This document shows positions 8,986 to 17,040 of a stretch of DNA of 30,462 nt, in pieces (positions within the stretch are counted from its first letter, which is position 1; every line of letters starts with the position of its first letter). A program made the translations under genes and the position numbers. Source of the stretch: Psychrosphaera sp. (GTDB lineage Bacteria > Pseudomonadota > Gammaproteobacteria > Enterobacterales > Alteromonadaceae); assembly GCA_028098005.1 (NCBI GenBank), contig JAOHFM010000012.1, forward strand, positions 1 through 30,462. Direction: 5' to 3'. The notes below the pieces were generated by a model. It was given only the letters and a program-made list of their open reading frames with translations. It was not told the origin of the DNA and did no database searches.

Positions 8986-9100
8986 GTGTGTTCCTCAAAA
9001 CAAGTTGTTGTTATGTTTTTGAAGAGTGTGATTTCGCTTATCGGACTAAACAATTCACTTTAATAGCGTTTATATACACTTATATAACGTTTATTTTTTT

Positions 9101-9114
9101 TGGCAACGTATGCA
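9101..9114. promoter_or_regulatory. Weak operator-like near-palindrome over the receptor -35 box
   Basis: TGGCAACGTATGCA has the same central CG and ATGCA/GTATG arm as the clearer sites in this window, but matches the 14-base consensus only partly. It overlaps the predicted TTGCCA -35 box of the receptor, so a bound repressor here would block it. Its centre is 56 bases from that of the better site at 9157-9170. Low confidence. Confidence 0.3.
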
Positions 9115-9156
9115 AAGATAAAGAGTTGTTAATAAATATACAAGCGTCCATTGATA

Positions 9157-9170
9157 CGCATACGTATTCA
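9157..9170. promoter_or_regulatory. Putative LacI-type operator (glucan regulon site 1)
   Basis: CGCATACGTATTCA matches 12 of 14 positions of the sequence found upstream of the pullulanase and the MFS permease. The right arm GTATTCA is exact. The implied symmetric consensus, TGAATACGTATTCA, has the central CG typical of LacI-family operators. It lies between the receptor and lipoprotein promoters and could serve both. The regulator itself is not in the window. Confidence 0.5.
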
Positions 9171-9425
9171 TGGAGGGCGCATATATAACAGTATATACAA
9201 AGGCTCTGGGGTTGTTTAGATTTGGCAGGTTGAGTGTATTGCAATCAACGTTTTTCGGACCGGTAATTAGAAGTTGTGACCAGGCAACACCAATCACAAC
9301 ACTATAATAAATATTAACAGGGTTAATCAATTACCTACACCTCGCTATTGAGCCGTGAGCGGGTGGACAACATACTTTAAATAGCACCTAAAAACTAAAA
9401 CACTAGTTAATTGGAGTTATTTCCT

Positions 9426-12362
9426 ATGAATTTTAAGTTAAAGCCTTTGTCGCTTGCTGCATTAGCGACAGCTACCGTCCTAAGCGGATGTGGCACTGAG
9501 GAAGAAACGATACAAAAGACCGCGGTTTTTGATGCAGAATCAAATACAGGTCTTTGGTGTAAATTACCAGACATCGTTCAAACCGTTGATGCGGACTTCC
9601 ATCCGTTAACAGACGCTGAAGTCACTGCGCTTGAGTCTGTTGCGTTATCTATTGCCGATCCTGACAATGCATTCAGTGATGCTGAAAAAGAAACGTTCAA
9701 ATCTTCATTTAATGCCTATGAGTTCGATTATGGTGCTTACGACCTTTATCAACCGCTTGGTTTGACTAAGGAAGAAGAAGCGCGTCGTCTTATTGCAAAA
9801 GAAGAAGCTCGTCAGTTCAAAATCGACCAAAAACAAGATGTTATCTTTGGTGACGAATTTGATGCTTGGTTTGACGCTTGGTTTGATACTGTTCCATATA
9901 CAGATTACCTTGGTAAATCTCAGCGCCTACCAAAAGCCGCGCTTGGTTTAGAACTCGCACTTTCTGCGTCTAATAACGGCGAAGAAGCGTGTTACACACC
10001 TCCTACAGACTGCCCAAATTACCAAATGGTTGATGAGTCAGGTAAATACAACTGTATTATCCCTGAAGAAAATCCAATTGAAGATGCACCTGCACTTCCT
10101 GAAGCTGCGAGTATCGCTGCCGCCACCGGTGAAAAAGCCGTTGTGTTTTTCCGTAAAAATGGTGAGCAAGTTGGTTCAAACTATGAAAATATTTCAATTC
10201 ATAGCTGGAACGATACAAACTGTACTGCCTATAATGAAGAAACCTCTACAACACAATGGGGCTCAGGTCTAGCTGCAGCGGGCATTGACGATAACTACGG
10301 TATGTATTGGATTCTTGATTTACAAGAAGGCCATGACTCGTGCGGTAACATGATTGTTTATAATAAGAGTACTGGCGATAAATTCATTACTCAAAATGAT
10401 GGCATGATCCCACTTGGTAAATCAGGTGACGTTGTATTCCACAACTTAGATAAAGTTTCGTTTTATCAAGAAGGCTTCCCAGCTAACTTGTTAGACGGCG
10501 CTTACTTAGCAAACCAACATCCATTCTTTGGTGCAGCAGCTGGCGGTAAGTCATGTGGCTGGGGTACATCATTGGATGAAGCTGGTGAGGCGTGTTTAGG
10601 TCAAGTTATTGAAAATTGTCCTGAAGGCACTTATGCAGTTGGCGTAGGTCAAGTTGATATTGCTTCTAAATGTGTTGCGGAATTTGACGCTGAAGAAACA
10701 ACGTTTTTATTACGCGGTGGCTTTAACGGTTGGGGTAATCCAACGGAAGGCACTGAGTTTGAAAAAGTAGCAGACGGTGAGTATCGTAAACTATTCACTT
10801 ACGGTGAACACCCTGCAGATGTTCCATTAGAGTTCGCTGCAGACGCTTCGGTTGAAGTTATGACAGAAGCTGGTGCAACTCTTACTTTTGTTCAACCTGT
10901 TGATGAAGACGGTGAAAACGTAGACTTTGTTTTAGACCTAAACAACATTCCTGCGGACACTGTACTTACTTTAGCGGACGGCACTGCGGTTACCTTAGCA
11001 GAAAGTAACAATATGTTAACCTTGCCTGAAGGCGTTGAAGCTCCAGAGGTGACTGAGTTAACGTTAGCTATCCCTGCTAGTTCTAAACTAACCCTAGCGG
11101 CTGGCGCTAACCACGATGATTTCGCATGTACGGAAGATTGTGTAACTGCATATAGCTTTAAAATTGCTGATGCAGATTGGTCTGAGCCAGCTTCTTATGG
11201 TGGTGTATCTGGCGGTGATGCGTTAGAAGTAGGTGGAAACCCTAAACCTCTAACTGCAGGTGAAAATGTTGGTCAAGATATTGGCATCAAAATGCAAGAT
11301 ACTAGCTTCTATCAGTTCAAGTTAATGGCTCCTGCTGCTAACGAAGTAACGCTAGAAGTTGATCAAGTACCTGTTAATGCATTCCCTAATTTATTATTGG
11401 GTGATTTAACGGTGGCGATGTCTTTTAAAGGCGATGGTGTTTATCAAGCTCTTAAACAAGAGTTAGAAGCCGGAACTTACGCAATGGCCTTTGCTGACGA
11501 AGCAAATGACTTTGCACTAGGTGCTGATACTGTTAACACCGCGAACGTGAATGACGAAGTTATGTTAAAAGCGGACGGTGGTGTTGTTACGGTTACTATC
11601 GCGGAAACTGAAAAGTACGACGTGTTACTAGACTTGTCAGATACCACAAAGCCTTCGTTTAAAGTTCAACCTTCGAAGCCATTAGGCGCAAACGTTGCCT
11701 ATATCAGAGGTTTATCAGGTGACTGGGGTGCTAATGAGACAAGTGTTATTGAATATAATGAGGAGTCTGTTTCGTATAGCATTTTATTCGGTCTTGAAGC
11801 GTCAGAAGAAAAGCAAGCATTTAAGTTTGCATCTGAAGATTGGTCGGCGGTAAATATTGGCTTTGACCAAGCTACGCAATCAACAGATGATGATGCAATA
11901 GAGCTTACGGCTTCTAATGATGGTAATTTTGAAGTTGTAGTAGATGAGTCAACGTCGTATAAATTTGAATTAACTTATAACGCTGAGGACTTTGAACAGA
12001 AGCCTGTAGTAAAAGTTTCTAAATTACCTATCTTTATTCGTGGTGGTATGAACGGTTGGGGTGAAGTAGACAAGATGGCCTTTAATACAACTGATGCAGC
12101 AAACACGCGCGAAGCAGGCCATGAGTACGTAACTACCCTTTCATTAGGTGCTGATAACGTATTCTTTAAAGTAGCAACAGGTGATTGGTCAACTATTAAC
12201 CTGGGCTCTGCAACTGATGGTGTTGAAGCAGTTACTGTAGATACACCAGTAGTACTTGGCGGTGCGAATGATAATAACTTGTCATTTGACCCAGCAGCAG
12301 CCGGTGACTTTAAGTTTATCTTTAATGATAAAACCAAGACGTTAACAATTACTCAAGATTAA
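9426..12362 (+). CDS. Surface alpha-glucan-binding lipoprotein with CBM41-like and SusE/F-like modules
   Basis: A 978-residue lipoprotein. The start is ATG 9426, nine bases after GGAG; a TTG at 9411 overlaps that ribosome binding site and is rejected. The lipobox LSGC places the lipidated Cys at residue 22. Residues 25-215 are an unrecognised acidic region (repeat FDAWFDAWFD near 145-154). A CBM41-like (pullulanase-associated) domain follows at about 235-345, with HSWNDTNC where the pullulanase has HAWNDENC. Then come starch-binding modules of the SusE/F type, opening with LRGGFNGWG (about 429-437), YIRGLSGDWG (about 759-768) and FIRGGMNGWG (about 870-879), with further beta-rich segments between. 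No catalytic domain is seen. Divergent from the TonB receptor, it probably captures starch at the cell surface for it, as SusE/SusF do in Bacteroidetes. A strong terminator follows. Confidence 0.8.
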   Translation: MNFKLKPLSLAALATATVLSGCGTEEETIQKTAVFDAESNTGLWCKLPDIVQTVDADFHPLTDAEVTALESVALSIADPDNAFSDAEKETFKSSFNAYEFDYGAYDLYQPLGLTKEEEARRLIAKEEARQFKIDQKQDVIFGDEFDAWFDAWFDTVPYTDYLGKSQRLPKAALGLELALSASNNGEEACYTPPTDCPNYQMVDESGKYNCIIPEENPIEDAPALPEAASIAAATGEKAVVFFRKNGEQVGSNYENISIHSWNDTNCTAYNEETSTTQWGSGLAAAGIDDNYGMYWILDLQEGHDSCGNMIVYNKSTGDKFITQNDGMIPLGKSGDVVFHNLDKVSFYQEGFPANLLDGAYLANQHPFFGAAAGGKSCGWGTSLDEAGEACLGQVIENCPEGTYAVGVGQVDIASKCVAEFDAEETTFLLRGGFNGWGNPTEGTEFEKVADGEYRKLFTYGEHPADVPLEFAADASVEVMTEAGATLTFVQPVDEDGENVDFVLDLNNIPADTVLTLADGTAVTLAESNNMLTLPEGVEAPEVTELTLAIPASSKLTLAAGANHDDFACTEDCVTAYSFKIADADWSEPASYGGVSGGDALEVGGNPKPLTAGENVGQDIGIKMQDTSFYQFKLMAPAANEVTLEVDQVPVNAFPNLLLGDLTVAMSFKGDGVYQALKQELEAGTYAMAFADEANDFALGADTVNTANVNDEVMLKADGGVVTVTIAETEKYDVLLDLSDTTKPSFKVQPSKPLGANVAYIRGLSGDWGANETSVIEYNEESVSYSILFGLEASEEKQAFKFASEDWSAVNIGFDQATQSTDDDAIELTASNDGNFEVVVDESTSYKFELTYNAEDFEQKPVVKVSKLPIFIRGGMNGWGEVDKMAFNTTDAANTREAGHEYVTTLSLGADNVFFKVATGDWSTINLGSATDGVEAVTVDTPVVLGGANDNNLSFDPAAAGDFKFIFNDKTKTLTITQD

Positions 12363-12412
12363 TGAGTAAAGCGTTGAGATAAATGAGCGTAAACAACGAC
12401 TCATTTAATTAG

Positions 12413-12439
12413 AAAAACCCAGCTTAGGCTGGGTTTTTT
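12413..12439 (+). terminator. Rho-independent terminator after the glucan-binding lipoprotein
   Basis: AAAAACCCAGC-TTAG-GCTGGGTTTTT is a perfect GC-cored stem with a tetraloop followed by a T run, about 50 bases after the lipoprotein stop. The A run on the left side means it could also work on the minus strand. Confidence 0.88.
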
Positions 12440-12512
12440 ATTGCTCGAATATTGTATTGTGTAGGGATATTCCCTCAACTGTAACAGGATATAAAGCCGA
12501 ACAGCAGGCAAT

Positions 12513-12542
12513 AAAAAAGCCCATGGCTTTATTCATGGGCTT
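12513..12542 (-). terminator. Rho-independent terminator of the carbamoyltransferase operon
   Basis: On the minus strand AAGCCCATG and CATGGGCTT form a nine-base-pair stem with an eight-base loop, followed by a T run. It lies about 35 bases past the DUF5989 stop and ends the minus-strand operon. It stands back to back with the terminator of the lipoprotein gene. Confidence 0.8.
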
Positions 12543-12577
12543 CAATAGGAATTAGCATCGTTTGTCGTAATCAGCGC

Positions 12578-12730
12578 CTAAAATAACGTGTAAATGAAGG
12601 TTGCTAATGCACTTTGTTGGGTAGCAACAACAAGTCCGCCTAATAAACTTAGAATGACGATAATAGGCAACAACCAAATCTTTTTCCTAACCCGCAGAAA
12701 GGCCCACAGGTCTGACATAAATTCCAACAT
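12578..12730 (-). CDS. Small DUF5989-family membrane protein
   Basis: A 50-residue protein, MLEFMSDLWAFLRVRKK followed by one transmembrane helix (about residues 18-37, WLLPIIVILSLLGGLVVA) and a short tail ending FIYTLF. The 'FxxDLWxFLRxRKKxWLLPI' opening and the size match the DUF5989 family, whose genes I know mostly beside carbamoyltransferase, SxtJ and SGNH hydrolase genes, as here. The start ATG overlaps the stop of the SxtJ-like gene (TAATG), so it is translationally coupled to it, and a terminator follows. The biochemical role is unknown; a single-pass helper or assembly subunit of the membrane part of this system is a reasonable guess. Confidence 0.9.
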   Translation of the reverse strand: MLEFMSDLWAFLRVRKKIWLLPIIVILSLLGGLVVATQQSALATFIYTLF

Positions 12731-13173
12731 TAAAATGGATACTCCAAATTCTTTTTATCTGATTTTGCCTCAACCTTTACGTAATTAGAAGGGGCTTTTG
12801 TTGTTCTGCTGCTATTAGGCTTAGATTGGTATTGAAGTTTGCCAAATAGTCTTAAAATAAAGCCGATAGGTGCAATGAGAAGGTAAAAGCACAGACCTAG
12901 AATAACACGAGTATTAAACCAACCAATAGCACCACCAATGGTCATCCATAGCCGATGCGGTAGCCATAACCAAGTCGGTTTTACAAAGTATAAGCTCATC
13001 AACATCAAACTAATAACTAAAGGCCAAAGCTGCCATGAGTAGCTAAATAACCAAGGTAATATTACCGAGAAAAATAACGGGAATGCCCAGCTAATGGTTA
13101 GTGCAAACTCTTTGAGTTCAGTTTCTGTAGGCTTATTTTTGTGTTGTTTTAAGTTAAATTTATTCATTTTCAT
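12730..13173 (-). CDS. SxtJ-family membrane protein
   Basis: A 147-residue protein with hydrophobic segments at about 25-43, 47-65 and 85-112 and a hydrophilic, lysine-rich tail ending NLEYPF. The layout (a KEFALTISWAFPLFF helix, KPTWLWLPHRLWMTIGGAIGWFNTRVIL, then IAPIGFILRLFGK and an NYVKVE motif near the end) matches the SxtJ family. That family is named after a gene in saxitoxin clusters but is widespread beside carbamoyltransferases; it is not evidence of toxin synthesis. A second ATG at 13167 is also possible; neither has a clear ribosome binding site. It sits 65 bases after the carbamoyltransferase and overlaps the DUF5989 start. No enzymatic function is known. Confidence 0.87.
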   Translation of the reverse strand: MKMNKFNLKQHKNKPTETELKEFALTISWAFPLFFSVILPWLFSYSWQLWPLVISLMLMSLYFVKPTWLWLPHRLWMTIGGAIGWFNTRVILGLCFYLLIAPIGFILRLFGKLQYQSKPNSSRTTKAPSNYVKVEAKSDKKNLEYPF

Positions 13174-13238
13174 AATTTAGTTGTGACTCGCTTTATAAAG
13201 TCCCTTAGAATTTCTTTCTGGCTTGATATCGTTCAGGC

Positions 13239-15074
13239 CTAGTCTCTTTCAAATTTGGTTTGTTTGGCCAGCGTAATCGCAAATTCAGGCTGCTTTGATT
13301 TAGCCAGCACCACATTGTTCATTACTAAATAGTCCATCTCTGTAGCTAAAAAGCAGCGAATAGCATCATCAGGGGAACAGACGGGCGGCTCACCACGTAC
13401 GTTAAAGCTAGTGTTCACAACGACTGCACAGTCTGTTTTTTCTTTAAAAGCAGATATAAGAGCATGAAATTCAGGATTAGACTCAGCGTGTACCGTTTGA
13501 ACTCGTGCGGAATAATCAACATGCGTAATAGCTGGTAAAGTTGAACGTTGCTGTAGAAGTTTATCGATTCCAAACAATGATTCGTCAGTTTTTAATCGAA
13601 GCGCCTTTTTAACATTTGCTACTAACAACATGTATGGACTTGCACATTCGTGCTCAAAGTAGTCACTGACGTCTTCTGCTAATACCGCAGGCGCAAATGG
13701 TCGAAATGACTCGCGGTATTTGATTTTTAGGTTCATGGTGCTTTGCATTTTAGTATTGCGAGGATCGCCAATAATACTTCTGTTACCAAGGGCTCTTGGT
13801 CCAAACTCCATGCGGCCCTGAAACCATCCCACCACATTACCCTGTTCTAATAAGTCAGCGGTAAAAGGGTATAAGTCATCCTGAATGTGAGCCGTTAAAC
13901 CTCTGTCTTTAACGGCACTAAGCACTTCATCATTGCTATAAGCCGGGCCCAAATAGCTACCTTGTTGGCTGTCTTGATTTGGATTAACGGTTCTTTTGCC
14001 GTCAAAGTAATGATGATAAGCCACTAAAGCCGCGCCGAGTGCGCCACCGGCATCACCTGCAGCCGGTTGAATCCAAATGTTTTTGTACGGGCCTTCACGT
14101 AATAAGCGGCCATTAGAAACACAATTTAAAGCAACACCGCCCGCTAAACAGAGGTTGTCACTTGGCGCTAAGGTATATAAATGATGTACGATTTTTAAAA
14201 CGATTTCTTCCGTTACCACTTGAATAGAGCGTGCTAGATCCATTTGTTTTTGCGTGACTTCTGCATCATCAGGTTGGCGTGGACCGTCAAAGAGGTCATC
14301 AAACTTACTGTTGGTCATGGTACTGCCAACGGCAAAATCAAAATAACGCATATCCAGCTGAAAGCTACCGTCATCGTGCAGAGTGACAAGCTTTTCTAAG
14401 ATGAGATCAACGTATTTAGGCTCTCCGTATGGTGCTAAGCCCATTAACTTATATTCACCAGAATTTACTTTAAATCCGCAATAATAAGTAAATGCGGAAT
14501 AAAGTAGGCCCAGCGAGTGTGGAAACTGAATTTCCCATAAAGGCGTTAATTGGTTTTCTTTTCCTTGCCAAGCGGTAGATGTTGCCCATTCTCCAACGCC
14601 ATCAAGGCAAAGCACTGCGGCGTCACTGTAGGGCGAAGGGAAATAAGCAGAACCGGCATGAGACAAGTGATGCTCTGAAAATAGCAGCTTAGGGATTGTC
14701 GCCTTTTTGTCGAGCCCAGCAAGTTGCCGAAACTCTCTCCTTAACACGGTTTTTAAGTATAGCTTTTCTTTAAGCCAAATAGGCATAGCTCTAATAAACG
14801 ATCGGATGCCGCGAGGCGCATTCGCAAGATAAGTTTCTAGTAAACGTTCAAACTTAAGCAATGGCTTGTCATAAAAGATAATGGCGTCAATCGCGTCTAA
14901 TTTTATGTTGCCTTCAACAAGGCAGTAATCAATGGCTTTTGCCGGAAAGCTAGGATCGTGCTTAAGTCGAGTAAAGCGCTCCTCTTGCGCCGCAGCAACA
15001 ATTTTTCCATCTACAATCAGAGCGGCTGCACTGTCGTGATAATACGCAGAAATTCCTAAAATACGTGTGCTCAT
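13239..15074 (-). CDS. Carbamoyltransferase, NodU/CmcH/TobZ family
   Basis: A 611-residue O-carbamoyltransferase, full length for the family, which uses carbamoyl phosphate and ATP to place a carbamoyl group on a hydroxyl. The N-terminal Kae1/YrdC-like part opens ILGISAYYHDSAAALI (residues 5-20), with QEERFTRLKHD at 30-40, metal and nucleotide ligands in SEHHLSHAGSAYF (133-145), CLDGVGEW at 156-163, LAGGVALNC at 310-318 and QPAAGDAGGALGAA at 336-349. The C-terminal NodU domain contains GRMEFGPRALGNRSI at 420-434 and NTSFNVRGEPPV near 555. No key motif is missing. It heads a minus-strand operon with SxtJ-like and DUF5989 genes and is divergent from two SGNH hydrolases. The acceptor is not evident; a surface glycan or secreted metabolite is possible. 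Confidence 0.93.
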   Translation of the reverse strand: MSTRILGISAYYHDSAAALIVDGKIVAAAQEERFTRLKHDPSFPAKAIDYCLVEGNIKLDAIDAIIFYDKPLLKFERLLETYLANAPRGIRSFIRAMPIWLKEKLYLKTVLRREFRQLAGLDKKATIPKLLFSEHHLSHAGSAYFPSPYSDAAVLCLDGVGEWATSTAWQGKENQLTPLWEIQFPHSLGLLYSAFTYYCGFKVNSGEYKLMGLAPYGEPKYVDLILEKLVTLHDDGSFQLDMRYFDFAVGSTMTNSKFDDLFDGPRQPDDAEVTQKQMDLARSIQVVTEEIVLKIVHHLYTLAPSDNLCLAGGVALNCVSNGRLLREGPYKNIWIQPAAGDAGGALGAALVAYHHYFDGKRTVNPNQDSQQGSYLGPAYSNDEVLSAVKDRGLTAHIQDDLYPFTADLLEQGNVVGWFQGRMEFGPRALGNRSIIGDPRNTKMQSTMNLKIKYRESFRPFAPAVLAEDVSDYFEHECASPYMLLVANVKKALRLKTDESLFGIDKLLQQRSTLPAITHVDYSARVQTVHAESNPEFHALISAFKEKTDCAVVVNTSFNVRGEPPVCSPDDAIRCFLATEMDYLVMNNVVLAKSKQPEFAITLAKQTKFERD

Positions 15075-15225
15075 TAAACCCCAAAATTCCTTTATAAGTC
15101 ATCTTATTAAATCGTGACATTTTTAAGCAGTATATAGCATTTTGCCCTTGCGGGAATAGTGGCAATTGGATAACGTTACAGGCTAATTTTGATAATCTTC
15201 TATTCTTAACAAATGAGTGTTTTAA

Positions 15226-17037
15226 GTGAATTCAAACAAGGCCGTTAAAGCAACAAAATCGCTCTTTTACTTTATCGCAATTTTAATTCCTATTGTGGTG
15301 TTTATTGCTGCGGAAATGTTGTTAAGGATTTTGAATTATGGTGTGCAACAGCCATTAGTTACCTCGGCACCAAAAGGCGTCAATAGGAGCCTGATAGAGC
15401 AGTCCGGTGATGCGGTGGAATATTTACAACTGAATCCTAACCTTATCCATCGTTATTTTTCATCACCAGAATTAGCACCTGACGTTAGCCCAGATACCGT
15501 TTATTTTAGAAAAAACAAATCGAATAATACGTTTCGAATTGTTATCCAAGGTGGCTCAACCGCCGCTGGTTTTCCTTTTGGACGATTTGGCTCACTGCAT
15601 GGCATGTTACAGCAACGTTTGAAAGTAGCCTATCCAGATAAAAAAATTGAAATTATTAATACAGCTATGGCCGCGGTTAACACGTTTACCTTAGTGGACA
15701 TTCAAGACGAAATAATAGAGCTGGAACCTGACCTTGTTCTCATTTACTCAGGTCATAATGAATATTTAGGTGTATTAGGTGCCGGCTCTGTGATGGGTTC
15801 ACAAAGTAGTTACAGCACAACTCTTATGTATTTGAAGTTAAAGTCGTTGCGTTTATTTAAGTTACTTGAGTCCACGTACTCTCAGTTAGCTTTCAACTCA
15901 ACAGAGGGCATTTTAAAAGAAAGCAATTCAGAAAACTCGAGTGCTGGCTCACGATCTGTAATGGCAAAAGCCGCCAAGGGCCAGTTGATTGAGCTAAATG
16001 GTGACGTTTACAATCAAGGGTTAGCGCAATTTTCAGGTAACCTTGACCTTTTGTTGAGCAAATACCAACAAGCTGACATACCGGTTTTGATTGGTAATTT
16101 GGTCAGCATTGAGCGGGGCTTAGCGCCATTTGCAGCCAGTAATTCAAATCTTTATTCAAACGCTCAAAATGACTTTGATAATGAAAATTATGATGCGGCA
16201 AAACAAAGTTATGTTAGCGCTAAAGATGACGACCAGTTGCGTTTTAGAGCACCAAGCGCATTTAACTCAATCATTGAAAGCAAAGCCAAACAATACAGTG
16301 CAAAGTTAGTAGACGTATATGGCCGTTTTGAGCAATCGAGTAACAATAAAATACTAGATCACACATTGTTGTTAGAGCATGTTCATCCCACTAAACTTGG
16401 ATACTTTTTACTAGCGAATGCGTTTTATCAGAATATAACGGAGATACTTGGCAAGCCTAAAGGTGAACTGTCTGAGCCTGATGCGCTTTTTTGGTCACCT
16501 ATTAGTGAGCTAAACGAAAAGTACGCGGAGTTAAAAATTGCCAGTCTAATTAATGGTTATCCATTTACCGACACACCCAAAACCATACCTAAATTTGTGC
16601 CGAGTACAGCTTTAGAAAAATTATTGTTAAAGCGCTTAAAAGGTGACAATTGGCTGTTATTACAGCAGTCGCTCTTAAAATTGTATATTCAGCAAAATAA
16701 TCTAGCGGAAGCGGCAAAAGTGGCAGGGATTATTGCAGATGCCGTAACTGTTTCAGCAGAGAGTCACAACACAGCTGCAAAACTGTTTAGGCAATCAAAC
16801 CAACTTGGTTTAGCAAGATATCATCAAAACCAGGCGGTATGGCTTGAACCAGGTTCTGAAAAGTACCAAATGAATTTGGCGTTCGATTTATTCTTAGCAA
16901 ACGAATTTGATGCCAGTTTAAGCATATTAAATACAGTTAAAAAAACCACCAAAGACATGGCGAGAGTGATGTTCTTTTTGGAAAAAGTAGAGTCAGCAAA
17001 ATTCGCCTATAAAAAATTACAGCAGTCACAGGAGTAA
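15226..17037 (+). CDS. Membrane-anchored SGNH hydrolase with C-terminal TPR-like region (paralogue 1)
   Basis: A 603-residue protein starting at GTG 15226. An N-terminal anchor helix (about 12-35) is followed by an SGNH/GDSL-type hydrolase domain facing the periplasm. Block I is IQGGSTAAGFPFG with nucleophile S111, block II is NTAMAAVNTFT (about 145-155), block III is SGHNEYLG with N178, and block V is EHVHP with H387. Block V has Glu384 where the usual motif is D-x-x-H. A small helical repeat and an LRFRAP motif near 338-343 interrupt the domain before block V. The C-terminal 150 residues look like TPR repeats. SGNH enzymes of this build act as esterases or acyltransferases on envelope glycans. 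It is divergent from the carbamoyltransferase and is followed by a paralogue three bases later. Confidence 0.85.
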   Translation: MNSNKAVKATKSLFYFIAILIPIVVFIAAEMLLRILNYGVQQPLVTSAPKGVNRSLIEQSGDAVEYLQLNPNLIHRYFSSPELAPDVSPDTVYFRKNKSNNTFRIVIQGGSTAAGFPFGRFGSLHGMLQQRLKVAYPDKKIEIINTAMAAVNTFTLVDIQDEIIELEPDLVLIYSGHNEYLGVLGAGSVMGSQSSYSTTLMYLKLKSLRLFKLLESTYSQLAFNSTEGILKESNSENSSAGSRSVMAKAAKGQLIELNGDVYNQGLAQFSGNLDLLLSKYQQADIPVLIGNLVSIERGLAPFAASNSNLYSNAQNDFDNENYDAAKQSYVSAKDDDQLRFRAPSAFNSIIESKAKQYSAKLVDVYGRFEQSSNNKILDHTLLLEHVHPTKLGYFLLANAFYQNITEILGKPKGELSEPDALFWSPISELNEKYAELKIASLINGYPFTDTPKTIPKFVPSTALEKLLLKRLKGDNWLLLQQSLLKLYIQQNNLAEAAKVAGIIADAVTVSAESHNTAAKLFRQSNQLGLARYHQNQAVWLEPGSEKYQMNLAFDLFLANEFDASLSILNTVKKTTKDMARVMFFLEKVESAKFAYKKLQQSQE

Positions 17038-17040
17038 AAA

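Larger units (their letters stand above)
8986..9425. promoter_or_regulatory. Divergent control region between TonB receptor and glucan-binding lipoprotein
   Basis: This 440-base AT-rich gap contains no gene. For the receptor, the minus strand shows TTGCCA (9106-9101), a 16-base spacer and TATAAG (9084-9079). A second partial element, TAGCGTTTAT/TAACGTTTAT, repeats directly across 9064-9093. For the lipoprotein, a perfect TATAAT lies at 9303-9308 without a good -35 box, leaving a leader of about 110 bases. Two CG-centred near-palindromes lie at 9101-9114 and 9157-9170. The lipoprotein ribosome binding site is GGAG at 9413-9416. Promoter calls are by eye. Confidence 0.5.

Noticed and set aside
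9274..9299. TTGTGA and TCACAA inverted repeat upstream of the lipoprotein gene, like a CRP site.
   Set aside because: The half-sites are separated by 14 bases, whereas a CRP site needs TGTGA-N6-TCACA. It may still be chance or another operator.
12730..13173. SxtJ similarity as a sign of saxitoxin-type toxin biosynthesis.
   Set aside because: No other toxin-cluster genes are present, and SxtJ-family proteins are widespread next to carbamoyltransferases in non-toxic bacteria.
15213..15248. An 11-codon ATG frame overlapping the start of the first SGNH gene, like a leader peptide.
   Set aside because: It has no ribosome binding site or attenuator-like structure, and its codons show no regulatory pattern.
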